A stretch of 7,217 bases of DNA from an uncultured Clostridia bacterium (lineage in GTDB: Bacteria; Bacillota; Clostridia; Oscillospirales; JAAYOS01): positions 1-7,217 of the forward strand of contig CALXAZ010000137.1 of assembly GCA_944386395.1 (NCBI GenBank). The letters are read 5' to 3'. The notes beneath the pieces are model-generated. The model was not told where the DNA came from and searched no databases. It saw only the letters and a program-made list of their open reading frames with translations. This document shows positions 1 to 6,827 of the stretch, one piece after another (within the stretch, counting starts at the first letter, position 1; each line of letters starts with the position of its first letter). Position numbers and translations under genes: made by a program.

Positions 1-729
1 GACAGTTTTGACTCGTTTCTGATTTTTGTTCTGCTCACTCTTCTCTATATTAACATTACCATTGTCTTTTATGCAGAAGCTATGCGGGCAAGCGAGCATC
101 GCCGCAGACATTCCGAGCTCGCCGAGCAACAATATGCAATGCAAAAAGAGTATTACCAGCGCCTTCATGAAAACCAGGAAGAAACCCGCGCGCTTTGGCA
201 CGACATAAAGAAATATGTGCTTGCAATGCAAGCTTTTGCTAACCAGAAGGATGCCCCACAGCTTTGTCAAATCGTACAGCAGGCAGATGAGACCTTGGCC
301 AGCATCAGTACAGTCGTTGATGTTGATAATGTTGTCATAAGTTCTATCCTGGACAACTATGCTCGCGCCGCTCAAGAGGCTGAAATACCATTACACCTAG
401 ACGTTTTAGTTCCACCCACACTGTCGATATCTCCGGTGGATCTATACATAATCTTGGGGAACACTTTAGATAATGCAATTGAAGCTTGCACCCCTCTCCC
501 CAAAGAGCAGCGTCGTATTGATGTCATGCTCAGAAAAGAGAATGCTATTTTGTTCTATCGTATTCAAAACAGCTGCGACGTTGGCGAAAAGGTTCACCTT
601 CATGGTCGCTATCATGGCTACGGATTGAATAATGTTCGTAAATGTGCTGCACGCTATAATGGTATCGTCAATCTGACCAAAACGTCCAACTCCTATACGG
701 TTGAAGTTCTTTTAAACTGTAAATGCTAA
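1..729 (+). CDS. GHKL-family sensor histidine kinase (AgrC/ComD-like), C-terminal part; 5' end outside window
   Basis: The reading frame is open from base 1, so the start lies upstream; the ATG at 82 is internal and would cut off a membrane segment. Visible residues 5-25 (about SFLIFVLLTLLYINITIVFY) are hydrophobic and look like the last transmembrane helix. A charged helical linker follows, then an H-box-like LWHDIKKYV with the likely phospho-accepting His at visible residue 67. The N box is LGNTLDNAIEA (Asn 154 and 158) and the glycine-rich ATP-lid motif is HGYGLNNV (about residues 205-212). These are the hallmarks of the HPK10/GHKL kinases that pair with LytTR-type regulators and often sense peptides. 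The enzyme would autophosphorylate on His using ATP at the inner membrane face and pass phosphate to a response regulator. No partner regulator is seen in this window; it may lie upstream. The signal sensed cannot be told. Confidence 0.9.
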   Translation, partial: DSFDSFLIFVLLTLLYINITIVFYAEAMRASEHRRRHSELAEQQYAMQKEYYQRLHENQEETRALWHDIKKYVLAMQAFANQKDAPQLCQIVQQADETLASISTVVDVDNVVISSILDNYARAAQEAEIPLHLDVLVPPTLSISPVDLYIILGNTLDNAIEACTPLPKEQRRIDVMLRKENAILFYRIQNSCDVGEKVHLHGRYHGYGLNNVRKCAARYNGIVNLTKTSNSYTVEVLLNCKC

Positions 730-747
730 ATGTGGATTTTGATTTGA

Positions 748-754
748 AGAGAGG
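748..754 (+). promoter_or_regulatory. Ribosome binding site for the broken gene at 763
   Basis: AGAGAGG lies 8 nt before the ATG at 763. Only 33 bp separate this start from the kinase stop, so the two genes are probably co-transcribed. The good site supports 763 as the true start of the interrupted gene. Confidence 0.6.
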
Positions 755-762
755 CGAAGAAG

Positions 763-1271
763 ATGAACGCTCCCGCCAAAAAACATCTCATTAATCTTGC
801 GAATCAGAGCAATTCAACTATTGCCACCGCGTTGATGAAGGATTTTCTTTCCAGGTCCGATGAAAACAAGAAAACAAGAAGGATTGGTCATATTTTGGCA
901 AGCGTAAAACTTCTGACGGCCTATTTGTCTACTTGTACATGGAAGCTGATGCTTTATTGGATTCCTACACACTTATCTGCCACAATTTCAGCACCGGCTC
1001 GCTCGAGGCACTTCTATTCCAGAAAGCCCTCTCGGCTTTTGAATTGGACACCGAAACTGCACGAAATGATATAAGAGAGCACTTGCTCTCGATGGGTTTC
1101 AATTTTTCATATAGTCATTGGGCACATAGCAAGCTCGATACTATTGAAAAATGGGAAGAAATAGCCATTCCACTGGCAAATCAGCAAGAAGAGTTTCAAC
1201 GCAGCGGACATTTTGCGGAAGCCAAAGCCATACAAGAAGCTATTGATCTTGGCGACGAGATCTATACCTAA
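763..1271 (+). pseudogene. Unrecognised small protein gene, frame broken by an 8-bp tandem duplication
   Basis: The frame starting at 763 has a good ribosome site but drifts into a poor-looking sequence after about residue 37 and stops at 1074. A second frame carries the sensible C-terminal part to a stop at 1271. At the junction GAAAACAA occurs twice in tandem (862-869, 870-877). Removing one copy joins the halves exactly through DENKKDWSYFGKR, giving a continuous protein of 166 residues. That restored protein is soluble and mostly helical, rich in charged residues, with no signal peptide or membrane segment. It ends in a helical stretch (QQEEFQRSGHFAEAKAIQEAI). I do not recognise the family. 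It sits between a sensor kinase and two putative regulatory proteins. As read, the cell would make only a 103-residue product with a wrong C-terminus, so the gene is inactive, or off if the duplication is reversible. An assembly or sequencing error is the main alternative. Confidence 0.75.
862..877 (+). repeat. Tandem duplication of GAAAACAA that shifts the frame
   Basis: Two perfect adjacent 8-bp units are followed by a partial third (GAA). Eight is not a multiple of three, so the second copy moves the reading frame. Deleting one unit restores the open frame of the surrounding gene with no other change needed. Confidence 0.9.
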
Positions 1272-1275
1272 CCCC

Positions 1276-1302
1276 TTGTCACCTCAACACAGAATATATA
1301 AC
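1276..1302 (+). promoter_or_regulatory. Weak candidate promoter before the coiled-coil/HTH gene
   Basis: TTGTCA (1276-1281, five of six to TTGACA) and TATAAC (1297-1302, five of six to TATAAT) are separated by 15 bp, shorter than the preferred 17. It lies in the 63-bp gap between the broken gene and the gene at 1335. Read-through from upstream is equally possible. Confidence 0.3.
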
Positions 1303-1334
1303 ACTTAGAGAGATCACGGATAACAGGAGGAGTC

Positions 1335-1811
1335 ATGGCTATATACGGAATTCAGAAGCAGATTTATTCTCGCATCGAAGAGTTGGAGACATTTCCGCGG
1401 TCGGTAAAAGCACAAACAATGGATCCCACTTTGTTACATGATCGTCTGCAAAAAAATACTGCCGAATTGCAAATCCTCTACGACTTGGCCGCCGTATTGA
1501 AAAAGCATCATGCCACCTTGCAATCCTTAAAACCCAAAACAACACATTCTCAAGTACCGCGCAGAATAGAACTCTGGAAAAACGAAATGCGCGATGCACC
1601 GCCGTTTGAAAGTTTAACAGACGATCAGACTCTCATCAACTATGGAAATGGTTTGCAGGCAGGTTTAACCCCACGAGAAATTGCTTTAAAATACGGTGTC
1701 AGCTCCTCTTGCGTCGTTGAAAGACTTCACAAGCTTGTAAATATGTGTTTTAGCTACAAGGTTAAAGCCGGCATCGTTTCAAGTGGAAGGAACTCCATTG
1801 AAGAGGCTTAA
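1335..1811 (+). CDS. Hypothetical protein with coiled-coil and C-terminal helix-turn-helix
   Basis: This 158-residue protein starts at an ATG behind a strong AGGAGGAG (1325-1332). The first half is helical: residues 30-65 (about LLHDRLQKNTAELQILYDLAAVLKK) have the spacing of a coiled coil that could mediate dimer formation. A proline-rich linker follows at about 66-78. Residues 111-135 (LTPREIALKYGVSSSCVVERLHKLV) read like a helix-turn-helix of the sigma-region-4/LuxR-like kind. A DNA-binding regulatory role is therefore plausible, but the family is not recognised and the HTH call rests on pattern alone. There is no signal peptide or membrane segment. The next gene begins 7 bp after its stop, which suggests translation of the two as a pair. 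Confidence 0.75.
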   Translation: MAIYGIQKQIYSRIEELETFPRSVKAQTMDPTLLHDRLQKNTAELQILYDLAAVLKKHHATLQSLKPKTTHSQVPRRIELWKNEMRDAPPFESLTDDQTLINYGNGLQAGLTPREIALKYGVSSSCVVERLHKLVNMCFSYKVKAGIVSSGRNSIEEA

Positions 1812-1818
1812 TTTTAGA

Positions 1819-2139
1819 ATGTCACATAGCAGATTTCCAAGCGAGCATCCCGAAGCGAATGGCTTTACCCCAGAAAATTACGCAGGTGCTATTCCGTTAA
1901 CTCCGAAAGAGTATTGCCTCCTCTGCTACCTGTTTCAAAACGCCAACAAATCTTTGAGTCGGGAACAGATTTTGCTCCATGTTTGGGGATACCCGCACAG
2001 CACACATACCAGAACAGTTGATGTTCATATCCAGCATTTGCGTAAAAAGTTATCTCCACGGGTGAATATTCAAACGGTATTTAATTTTGGATATCGGTTT
2101 GTTACAGAATCGCCTCCACAAAGAGAATCAGCCTTGTGA
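1819..2139 (+). CDS. Stand-alone OmpR/PhoB-type winged-helix DNA-binding protein
   Basis: This 106-residue protein is almost entirely one Trans_reg_C domain: LTPKEYCLLCYLFQNANKSL (27-46) at its start, the helix SREQILLHVWGY (47-58), the recognition helix RTVDVHIQHLRKKL (65-78) and the wing IQTVFNFGYRF (84-94). This domain normally sits at the C-terminus of a response regulator of about 230 residues. Here no receiver domain is present in frame, and the upstream gene ends only 7 bp before it and carries no receiver motifs. The ATG at 1819 follows GAAGAGG (1800-1806), somewhat far at 12 nt. A GTG at 1783 in the same frame has no ribosome site and would overlap the previous gene. The protein is expected to bind DNA without phosphorylation control; its targets are unknown. 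A strong terminator follows. Confidence 0.85.
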   Translation: MSHSRFPSEHPEANGFTPENYAGAIPLTPKEYCLLCYLFQNANKSLSREQILLHVWGYPHSTHTRTVDVHIQHLRKKLSPRVNIQTVFNFGYRFVTESPPQRESAL

Positions 2140-2197
2140 CAGAGCAATCGAAACTAACAAGCGGAACAAATCCCACACCTGTTATAAATAGTCCTTT

Positions 2198-2228
2198 GGG
2201 GCAGAGTTATGTACTCTGCCCCGTTTTT
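2198..2228 (+). terminator. Strong intrinsic terminator
   Basis: A perfect 10-bp stem GGGGCAGAGT / ACTCTGCCCC (2198-2207, 2213-2222) with a 5-nt loop TATGT is followed by GTTTTT. It ends the transcription unit of the upstream regulatory genes and insulates the recombinase gene from it. Confidence 0.92.
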
Positions 2229-2424
2229 ATATCCGTCATCAATTATTAGTCACTTCACCACGTTGCCGCCGCTTATAACAAGGGTGCCTGTTTCCCCTAT
2301 TGTCTTCGGCAGCTCCAATCCCCTTCTCTTCTGCAAAGCCCCTTTTGTCTCTCCCCCCCATTTTCTAAACGCCGCTTTTATTGTAGCATATGTCTACTAC
2401 GAATAATCTGAGGAGGCACCTGCT
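2229..2424. other. Intergenic leader before the recombinase gene
   Basis: There is no credible gene here. The stretch is pyrimidine-rich on the + strand (especially about 2318-2372), and a short open frame across it (2209-2406) has no ribosome site and overlaps the terminator. The only promoter-like pair seen is a poor TTGTAG (2381) / AATAAT (2402). A strong AGGAGG lies at 2411-2416, 8 nt before the recombinase start. Confidence 0.5.
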
Positions 2425-3342
2425 ATGATAGGAAACCAGATACTAACCGCATACCTTTCGTATTGTAAACTGCAAAAAAATTTGGATAGTAAAACAATCA
2501 AAGCGTACTCGATTGATCTAAACCAATTCTCGTGTTTGTATCCATGCCCCACCGCTGTATCGCGCAGCGAAATGGAACAATATATAGAACATCTAATGTC
2601 ACAACATAAAGCATCCACAGTCAAAAGAAAAATCGCAGCATTAAAGGCGTTTTACCGTTACCTTGTTTATGAGGATATCCTTGAGTGCAGCCCGTTTGAA
2701 AAAATACAGCTTCATATTCGCCAAGAAAACCTCTTGCCAAGAATAATTGATCGTCGTGCTCTTGAGTCCATCTTTTCTGCCGCATATGAAGAGCTGTATA
2801 AACCAGGATCTTTTAGCGCCCACAGAAATGCCATTCGGGATGTTGCCATATTAGAGCTACTGTTTGCCAGCGGAGTCCGCGTTTCGGAGCTTTGTACCAT
2901 CACATGTGATAATTTGAATTTAGATGGTCAGGTTGTACTCATTCGCGGGAAAGGAAGCAAAGAACGTCGAATATACTTATCCTCACATTTTGTGCTCCAA
3001 TCGCTTAGGGCCTATTCTCAAGTAAGATCTCCGAGAGACCCAAGCGAGCAATTCTTTTTCTTGAATCGTGACGGGAAGCGATTATCAGAGCAATCTGTTC
3101 GTAGGATCATCAACCATTATACTAATTTGGCTCATGAACCCGGGCATTACACACCACACATGTTTCGCCACTCATTTGCAACATACTTATGGGACGCCTG
3201 TGGGGACGTTTATGAGGTGAAAGAAATCCTGGGGCACAGTTCGATTAAAACCACCGAGCGTTATGTTCATGCCAGCTTTGAAAGGCAGAAAAAAGTTCTC
3301 TCGGCTATGAACCCGAGAGAACAACTCAATGTGTCCTATTAA
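2425..3342 (+). CDS. XerC/XerD-like tyrosine recombinase, probable invertase of the adjacent cassette
   Basis: This complete 305-residue protein follows AGGAGG at 8 nt. Residues 1-90 form the helical SAM-like core-binding domain (TIKAYSIDLNQF, STVKRKIAALKAFYRYL). The catalytic domain carries all expected residues: Arg152 in SGVRVSEL, Lys176 in RGKGSKERR, His245 and Arg248 in HMFRHSFAT, His271 in LGHSSIKTT, and nucleophile Tyr280 in ERYVH. Spacing and length closely match XerD. Such enzymes cut and rejoin two short core sites through a 3'-phosphotyrosine intermediate. Here the gene ends 79 bp before one arm of a perfect inverted repeat whose core has the right shape for its site, so the likely job is to invert the 3.4-kb segment at 3436-6840. 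A chromosome-dimer-resolution role is less likely given this context. No directionality factor is seen nearby. Confidence 0.93.
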   Translation: MIGNQILTAYLSYCKLQKNLDSKTIKAYSIDLNQFSCLYPCPTAVSRSEMEQYIEHLMSQHKASTVKRKIAALKAFYRYLVYEDILECSPFEKIQLHIRQENLLPRIIDRRALESIFSAAYEELYKPGSFSAHRNAIRDVAILELLFASGVRVSELCTITCDNLNLDGQVVLIRGKGSKERRIYLSSHFVLQSLRAYSQVRSPRDPSEQFFFLNRDGKRLSEQSVRRIINHYTNLAHEPGHYTPHMFRHSFATYLWDACGDVYEVKEILGHSSIKTTERYVHASFERQKKVLSAMNPREQLNVSY

Positions 3343-3421
3343 AATAGATGGAATCTTCCCGCTGTCCGTTTTCTCCGGCCCTTACACAGAGGCAGCTGCT
3401 CTTATCCCCTCCAGCCTTGCG
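3343..3421. other. Gap between recombinase gene and left inverted repeat
   Basis: There is no gene here and no T-tailed hairpin. I find no good rightward promoter: the best pair, TTGCGG (3417) with AATTAT (3440), is weak. This contrasts with the consensus promoter outside the right repeat. Confidence 0.5.
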
Positions 3422-3448
3422 GAATAAAGGATAATCTCTAATTATCCG
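3422..3448 (+). repeat. Left inverted repeat (IR-L), putative recombinase crossover site
   Basis: This 27-bp element is identical to the reverse complement of 6828-6854. Its core at 3429-3447 is GGATAAT-CTCTA-ATTATCC: two 7-bp arms in perfect inverted symmetry around a 5-bp asymmetric spacer (3436-3440). Recombinase-binding arms around a short crossover region are typical of tyrosine-recombinase sites. The spacer sets orientation, and the two copies face each other, so recombination between them would invert rather than delete the DNA between. Confidence 0.9.
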
Positions 3449-3452
3449 CTTT

Positions 3453-3481
3453 TGTACACATATGTCACTGTTGCTTAGAAA
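3453..3481 (+). promoter_or_regulatory. Very weak promoter-like sequence ahead of the ATP-grasp gene
   Basis: TTGTAC (3453-3458) and TAGAAA (3476-3481) are 17 bp apart, but both match the consensus poorly (three and four of six). If real, it would give low expression in the orientation seen, independent of the fixed right-hand promoter. Confidence 0.2.
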
Positions 3482-3518
3482 TTCCTATTTCTTTTTGATG
3501 CAGCCGATATTGGGGAAT

Positions 3519-3524
3519 GGAGGG
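3519..3524 (+). promoter_or_regulatory. Ribosome binding site of the ATP-grasp gene
   Basis: GGAGGG lies 8 nt before the ATG at 3533 and fixes that start. It lies inside the invertible segment and so travels with its gene. Confidence 0.75.
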
Positions 3525-3532
3525 AATCTATT

Positions 3533-4534
3533 ATGGAGCCAAAAGACATTCAAATATTGTATTTGGCACACTACGCACCCGAAACAGAAAGCGCTCCTGT
3601 TTCAGTTGGAGATACAAACCGTGTATATTCAGAATACCATTATAAAGTGTTCACAGTACTTAAGGAACTGTTTCCGAAGACTGTACCCTGTCGGAATCCA
3701 TCAATAATGCTAGATGAGAATCTGTCGGTTGATTACATATTTTCACTCTACAATCGTATGCCTTTCCGCAATTCTGAAATTTTTGTTTCGTCAGTTGCGG
3801 AATATCGTAAAATTCCTTATTTGGGAGCACAACCAAACATTCGAGCACTCGCAGAAGATAAACATCTGGCAAAAATGATGGCGAGATATGCAGGGGTTAA
3901 AACTCCGGACTGGAAAATTTATAATATTGGTAGTGTACCGGAATGTCCGTCTTTTGATCCTCCATACTTTTGCAAGCCGCGTTTTGGAGCCGCATCTAAG
4001 GGAATAGATGAATCGTGTGCTTGTACAACTTGGCTACAAGCCAAGAGCAAAATAGAGAGTTTCCATGCGCTTGGAGTAGATGTCATTCTAGAGAAACAAA
4101 TAAAAGGTATTTACCATACTAGCCCAGTGCTAAACAATTTTGGAAATTTCATGTATCTTCCCTGTATTGCGCAGTATTCTACTCTTGAAGGTGGAATCGT
4201 CACATATGAGCAAAAGCGGAAAATTGCTCCTGGGCTGACTCGTAAAATTGTTGAAAATCAAGAAATTCAGTCAAAGCTGCACTCTCTGTCAGAAAAGATG
4301 TATCCTCTGGTTCAACCGCTTGACTATACCAGATTTGACTATATTGTTGAAGAGAAATCAGGAACACCTTATTTCCTTGAGTTTAACGTTTGTTGCAATT
4401 TAGGTGAACACTCAACGATAAGCCAAGCTGCTAAATATTTAGGGATTAAATATAAAGAGCTAATAGCAAACATCACATTTTCAAGTTTATATCGTTGTGG
4501 ACTATTAGATGAGACTTTCGGAAAGGAATTTTAG
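3533..4534 (+). CDS. ATP-grasp ligase, D-Ala-D-Ala-ligase-like, substrate unknown
   Basis: This 333-residue protein has the order seen in Ddl-type ATP-grasp enzymes. The N-terminal substrate domain includes DYIFSLYN (67-74) and IPYLGAQPNIRALAEDKHLAK (94-114), matching the 'IPY.G....A...DK...K' signature. GVKTPDW (121-127) follows. Lys148 in YFCKPRFG and the Gly/Ser loop RFGAASKGI (150-158) form the ATP phosphate grip. VILEKQIKG (184-192) is the hinge region, RFDYIVEE (267-274) leads to the metal site, and FLEFN (281-285) supplies Glu283 and Asn285 for Mg2+. The family joins a carboxylate to an amine through an acyl phosphate. Sequence after the E-F-N motif (VCCNLGEHST) departs from the usual 'P-G' of true Ddl, so peptide, natural-product or antibiotic-related ligation is more likely than wall synthesis. 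The gene lies inside the invertible segment and overlaps the STAND gene tail to tail by 30 bp. In the orientation seen it faces no strong promoter. Confidence 0.85.
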   Translation: MEPKDIQILYLAHYAPETESAPVSVGDTNRVYSEYHYKVFTVLKELFPKTVPCRNPSIMLDENLSVDYIFSLYNRMPFRNSEIFVSSVAEYRKIPYLGAQPNIRALAEDKHLAKMMARYAGVKTPDWKIYNIGSVPECPSFDPPYFCKPRFGAASKGIDESCACTTWLQAKSKIESFHALGVDVILEKQIKGIYHTSPVLNNFGNFMYLPCIAQYSTLEGGIVTYEQKRKIAPGLTRKIVENQEIQSKLHSLSEKMYPLVQPLDYTRFDYIVEEKSGTPYFLEFNVCCNLGEHSTISQAAKYLGIKYKELIANITFSSLYRCGLLDETFGKEF

Positions 4535-6766
4535 GGGATCCATATACCAATATGCCAAACCACAAGGTGAATATAAAGCTTGCCAGTCACGGCGAATGTG
4601 CTTTTGAGGGGCGCTCAAATATTCCTGATAAAACTGTGTAACCTCTTTTGTGAAGGCCGAAGAATAGCGATCGGGATATAATGCTGCCTTTGGAATCAAT
4701 TCTTCGATGTCTTTGCTTCCACTTAAGTACTTAATTAACAGATAGTTTATGTAGTACTTCTGGCGAACTCTATCCAATTTGTGCCTCCTAACTTTTTGAT
4801 GTATGCTTTCTATTCGCTGAATGGCTTGTTCGGTTTCTCCCATAACAGCTTCCAAACAGGAAAGGTTTATAGTGGAGAATATTTCTGGCATTGTATTTCT
4901 AGAAAATCGGAGTGCCAAAAGGAAATAGTGGTAAGCGATTTGATGTTTTCCCAAATAGAAATTACAGATTCCCAAATCATTATAAACTATATGGAGATTG
5001 CTACGCGGAAAACATTCCAATCCATTAAGCGCCTTTTCTAGAAGAGATAATGCGTCACGATAATTTCCACTTCTGCAAAGTGCATAACCTTGATTGCACA
5101 TGGTTGTATAATAGCCAAAATCATCATGATCACGAAGAAAATCTTGAAGAGCCAATTTATACAAATCTTCTCGATACCCAATGAATGCGGATATTGCATT
5201 ACGAACCAGATAACCATGCATTGGGTTGCTTGGAAACATATCAACTTTTTCTTCGTATATTTTTTGCGCATCTTTTAGACGCTCCATATGTACATATGTC
5301 GAGATGAGAAAAGCGCTTAATAGATTCTGATGTGATGGATTCATATCACGCTCCAGACATTTTTTTAGGGCAATTTCTGCTTCTTCAGAACGGCGAACTC
5401 TATTGAGTAGCGATGCACCTAACGCATCAATATCCGGCGTTCTCGATTGGGCTGGGATACTTGAAATCCATTCATATGATTCTTCGTATCTACGTTCTCT
5501 ACAATATTTAATTCCGGCCAAAAGGCAATCATCAACATCCCCTTTTTTTAACTTTGCTTCAGCAATTACATCTGATGTGACATCTTTACCAGCTATTATT
5601 GTTTGCCGAAGATATGCTTTTGCATCATTCGGAGTTGTACAATTCAATTCTTTCGAAAGCCGATAACGAAGTACGTCATTTCTTATTGGACAGGTGGACT
5701 CGGTCAGAAATTCGTAAATCGCATTTCTGTAATATAGTTGATCACTAATGCTATTAAGTACATTTTGCACTTGCGGATCATATCGCCCTTTTATCGTCAA
5801 TCCTAGAGAATCTGTTTCTATGAGATCCCTGGCTTGCAATGCGTAGAGCGTATCGCGGAAAGTTCCCGACCTACTAAATGAAAAGACTTCAGACTTCGAT
5901 AAAATTTGATATAATGTTTCTTCTGCCAATGGCGATCCCCAACCGTCGAGAATGGAGATGATAGCCTTTTCCCATTGTGTAAGTGAAGGCTCTTGTGATT
6001 GCAGCTTTATACATCGGATTTCCTTAATAATCGAATGGATATTCTGCTGTGTCTGCGATATGATTTTTGTCGCTTCTTCCGTAGATAATGAAATATCATA
6101 AAGTGATCCTAACTCTTTTACTAATTTTACTTGAGGGCGGTCAAAGTCCAAGCGCGAGGATATCGAGACCCCTTCTTGAAATAGAAAATTTTCGAGTTTG
6201 TCATAATGCAAAGTGTTTTCTGTACGAATCAAGATACATCGAATATTTTTTGCACGCAAAAGACTAAGCAACATCTCATAAGAATCCTCGCCCAGCTGTT
6301 CAACTGTATCAATAACGATTAAAAAGGGGGCTGCTTGTTTTTCAAAAAAATGAGTAAGAACTTCTTCCATCGCTGAAGGATAAACACCTGAATAAAGAGG
6401 AACTGCAGCACTGTGTTCTGACAAACGACTTAGAATAGGACCAGCATATGGTATCCCCTCTAATGCCGCTGATAGAAGGGATTGTGCATGTGCCCCCCAT
6501 TTTTTGTCAGCAAATTGTTGCAATTGTTCAAGGTAATCCGAGCGAACCAGTTGCGTTAGCAACAATTCAGAAAGAGGTCTTCCTTTTGATGCATCAATAT
6601 AAATTATATTTGTGTCGAATAAAGAGGTGCATACAGCTTTCATCCGCATTTTTACAAATGAGGTGACTCCACTTGCGTGGTAAGCGTATATGAAAATAGG
6701 ATTAGAGCCATTTTCAATGAGCTGACGTAAGGTGCCGTATTCAATGTCTCTGTTCGCGTAATTCAT
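4505..6766 (-). CDS. STAND-like P-loop NTPase with winged helix and C-terminal TPR repeats; degenerate Walker A
   Basis: This protein has 753 residues; its ATG is preceded by CGGAGC (GGAG at 6777-6774) at 7 nt. The N-terminal domain (about 1-250) has an AAA/STAND layout. A strand-loop at IFIYAYHASGVTSF (24-37) stands where the Walker A belongs, but its first Gly is Ala28 and the Lys is Val34. A Walker-B-like strand is FLIVIDTVEQL (148-158) with Asp153 and Glu156, and a later strand is CILIRTENTL (177-186). Residues 262-330 resemble a winged helix (WEKAIISILDGWG to LTIKGRYD), as in STAND regulators. From about 410 to 690 there are helical pairs of the TPR kind, clearest at 553-582 (CNQGYALCRSGNYRDALSLLEKAL) and 592-622 (YNDLGICNFYLGKHQIAYHYFLLAL). 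The tail CGLAYWYMDP (735-744) is distinctive. STAND proteins act as ligand-triggered switches in signalling or defence; no effector domain is recognisable, so the output is unknown. In the orientation seen it faces the consensus promoter outside the right repeat. Confidence 0.82.
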   Translation of the reverse strand: MNYANRDIEYGTLRQLIENGSNPIFIYAYHASGVTSFVKMRMKAVCTSLFDTNIIYIDASKGRPLSELLLTQLVRSDYLEQLQQFADKKWGAHAQSLLSAALEGIPYAGPILSRLSEHSAAVPLYSGVYPSAMEEVLTHFFEKQAAPFLIVIDTVEQLGEDSYEMLLSLLRAKNIRCILIRTENTLHYDKLENFLFQEGVSISSRLDFDRPQVKLVKELGSLYDISLSTEEATKIISQTQQNIHSIIKEIRCIKLQSQEPSLTQWEKAIISILDGWGSPLAEETLYQILSKSEVFSFSRSGTFRDTLYALQARDLIETDSLGLTIKGRYDPQVQNVLNSISDQLYYRNAIYEFLTESTCPIRNDVLRYRLSKELNCTTPNDAKAYLRQTIIAGKDVTSDVIAEAKLKKGDVDDCLLAGIKYCRERRYEESYEWISSIPAQSRTPDIDALGASLLNRVRRSEEAEIALKKCLERDMNPSHQNLLSAFLISTYVHMERLKDAQKIYEEKVDMFPSNPMHGYLVRNAISAFIGYREDLYKLALQDFLRDHDDFGYYTTMCNQGYALCRSGNYRDALSLLEKALNGLECFPRSNLHIVYNDLGICNFYLGKHQIAYHYFLLALRFSRNTMPEIFSTINLSCLEAVMGETEQAIQRIESIHQKVRRHKLDRVRQKYYINYLLIKYLSGSKDIEELIPKAALYPDRYSSAFTKEVTQFYQEYLSAPQKHIRRDWQALYSPCGLAYWYMDPLKFLSESLI

Positions 6767-6827
6767 GCAACTGCTCCGGTTTTGGTGATTGAATCGGGTA
6801 TTTTAAGGCTAATATTGCAATATAAAA

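Noticed and set aside
862..890. Programmed -1 ribosomal frameshift joining the two halves of the gene at 763-1271
   Set aside because: No X-XXY-YYZ slippery heptamer fits the frame, and I see no strong downstream hairpin. An exact 8-bp tandem duplication explains the shift fully.
1339..1599. 86-codon open frame on the - strand
   Set aside because: It is antisense to the well-supported gene at 1335-1811, with no ribosome site or protein-like pattern.
1783..1818. GTG at 1783 as the start of the winged-helix protein
   Set aside because: There is no ribosome site before it and it overlaps the previous gene by 29 bp. The ATG at 1819 keeps the whole domain.
2209..2406. 65-codon open frame on the + strand between terminator and recombinase
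   Set aside because: It starts inside the terminator hairpin, has no ribosome site, and has a composition set by the pyrimidine-rich DNA rather than by coding.
2425..3342. Naming the recombinase XerC or XerD
   Set aside because: Catalytic residue spacing is like XerD, but the context (inverted repeats beside it, accessory genes) fits a dedicated invertase better than chromosome dimer resolution.
3417..3445. Rightward promoter outside the left repeat (TTGCGG / AATTAT)
   Set aside because: Both boxes match poorly and the -10 falls in the palindromic core. It is not comparable with the extended -10 outside the right repeat.
4781..6666. Several + strand open frames of 60-90 codons opposite the STAND gene
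   Set aside because: All are antisense to a continuous 753-codon gene with clear domains, and none has a convincing ribosome site.
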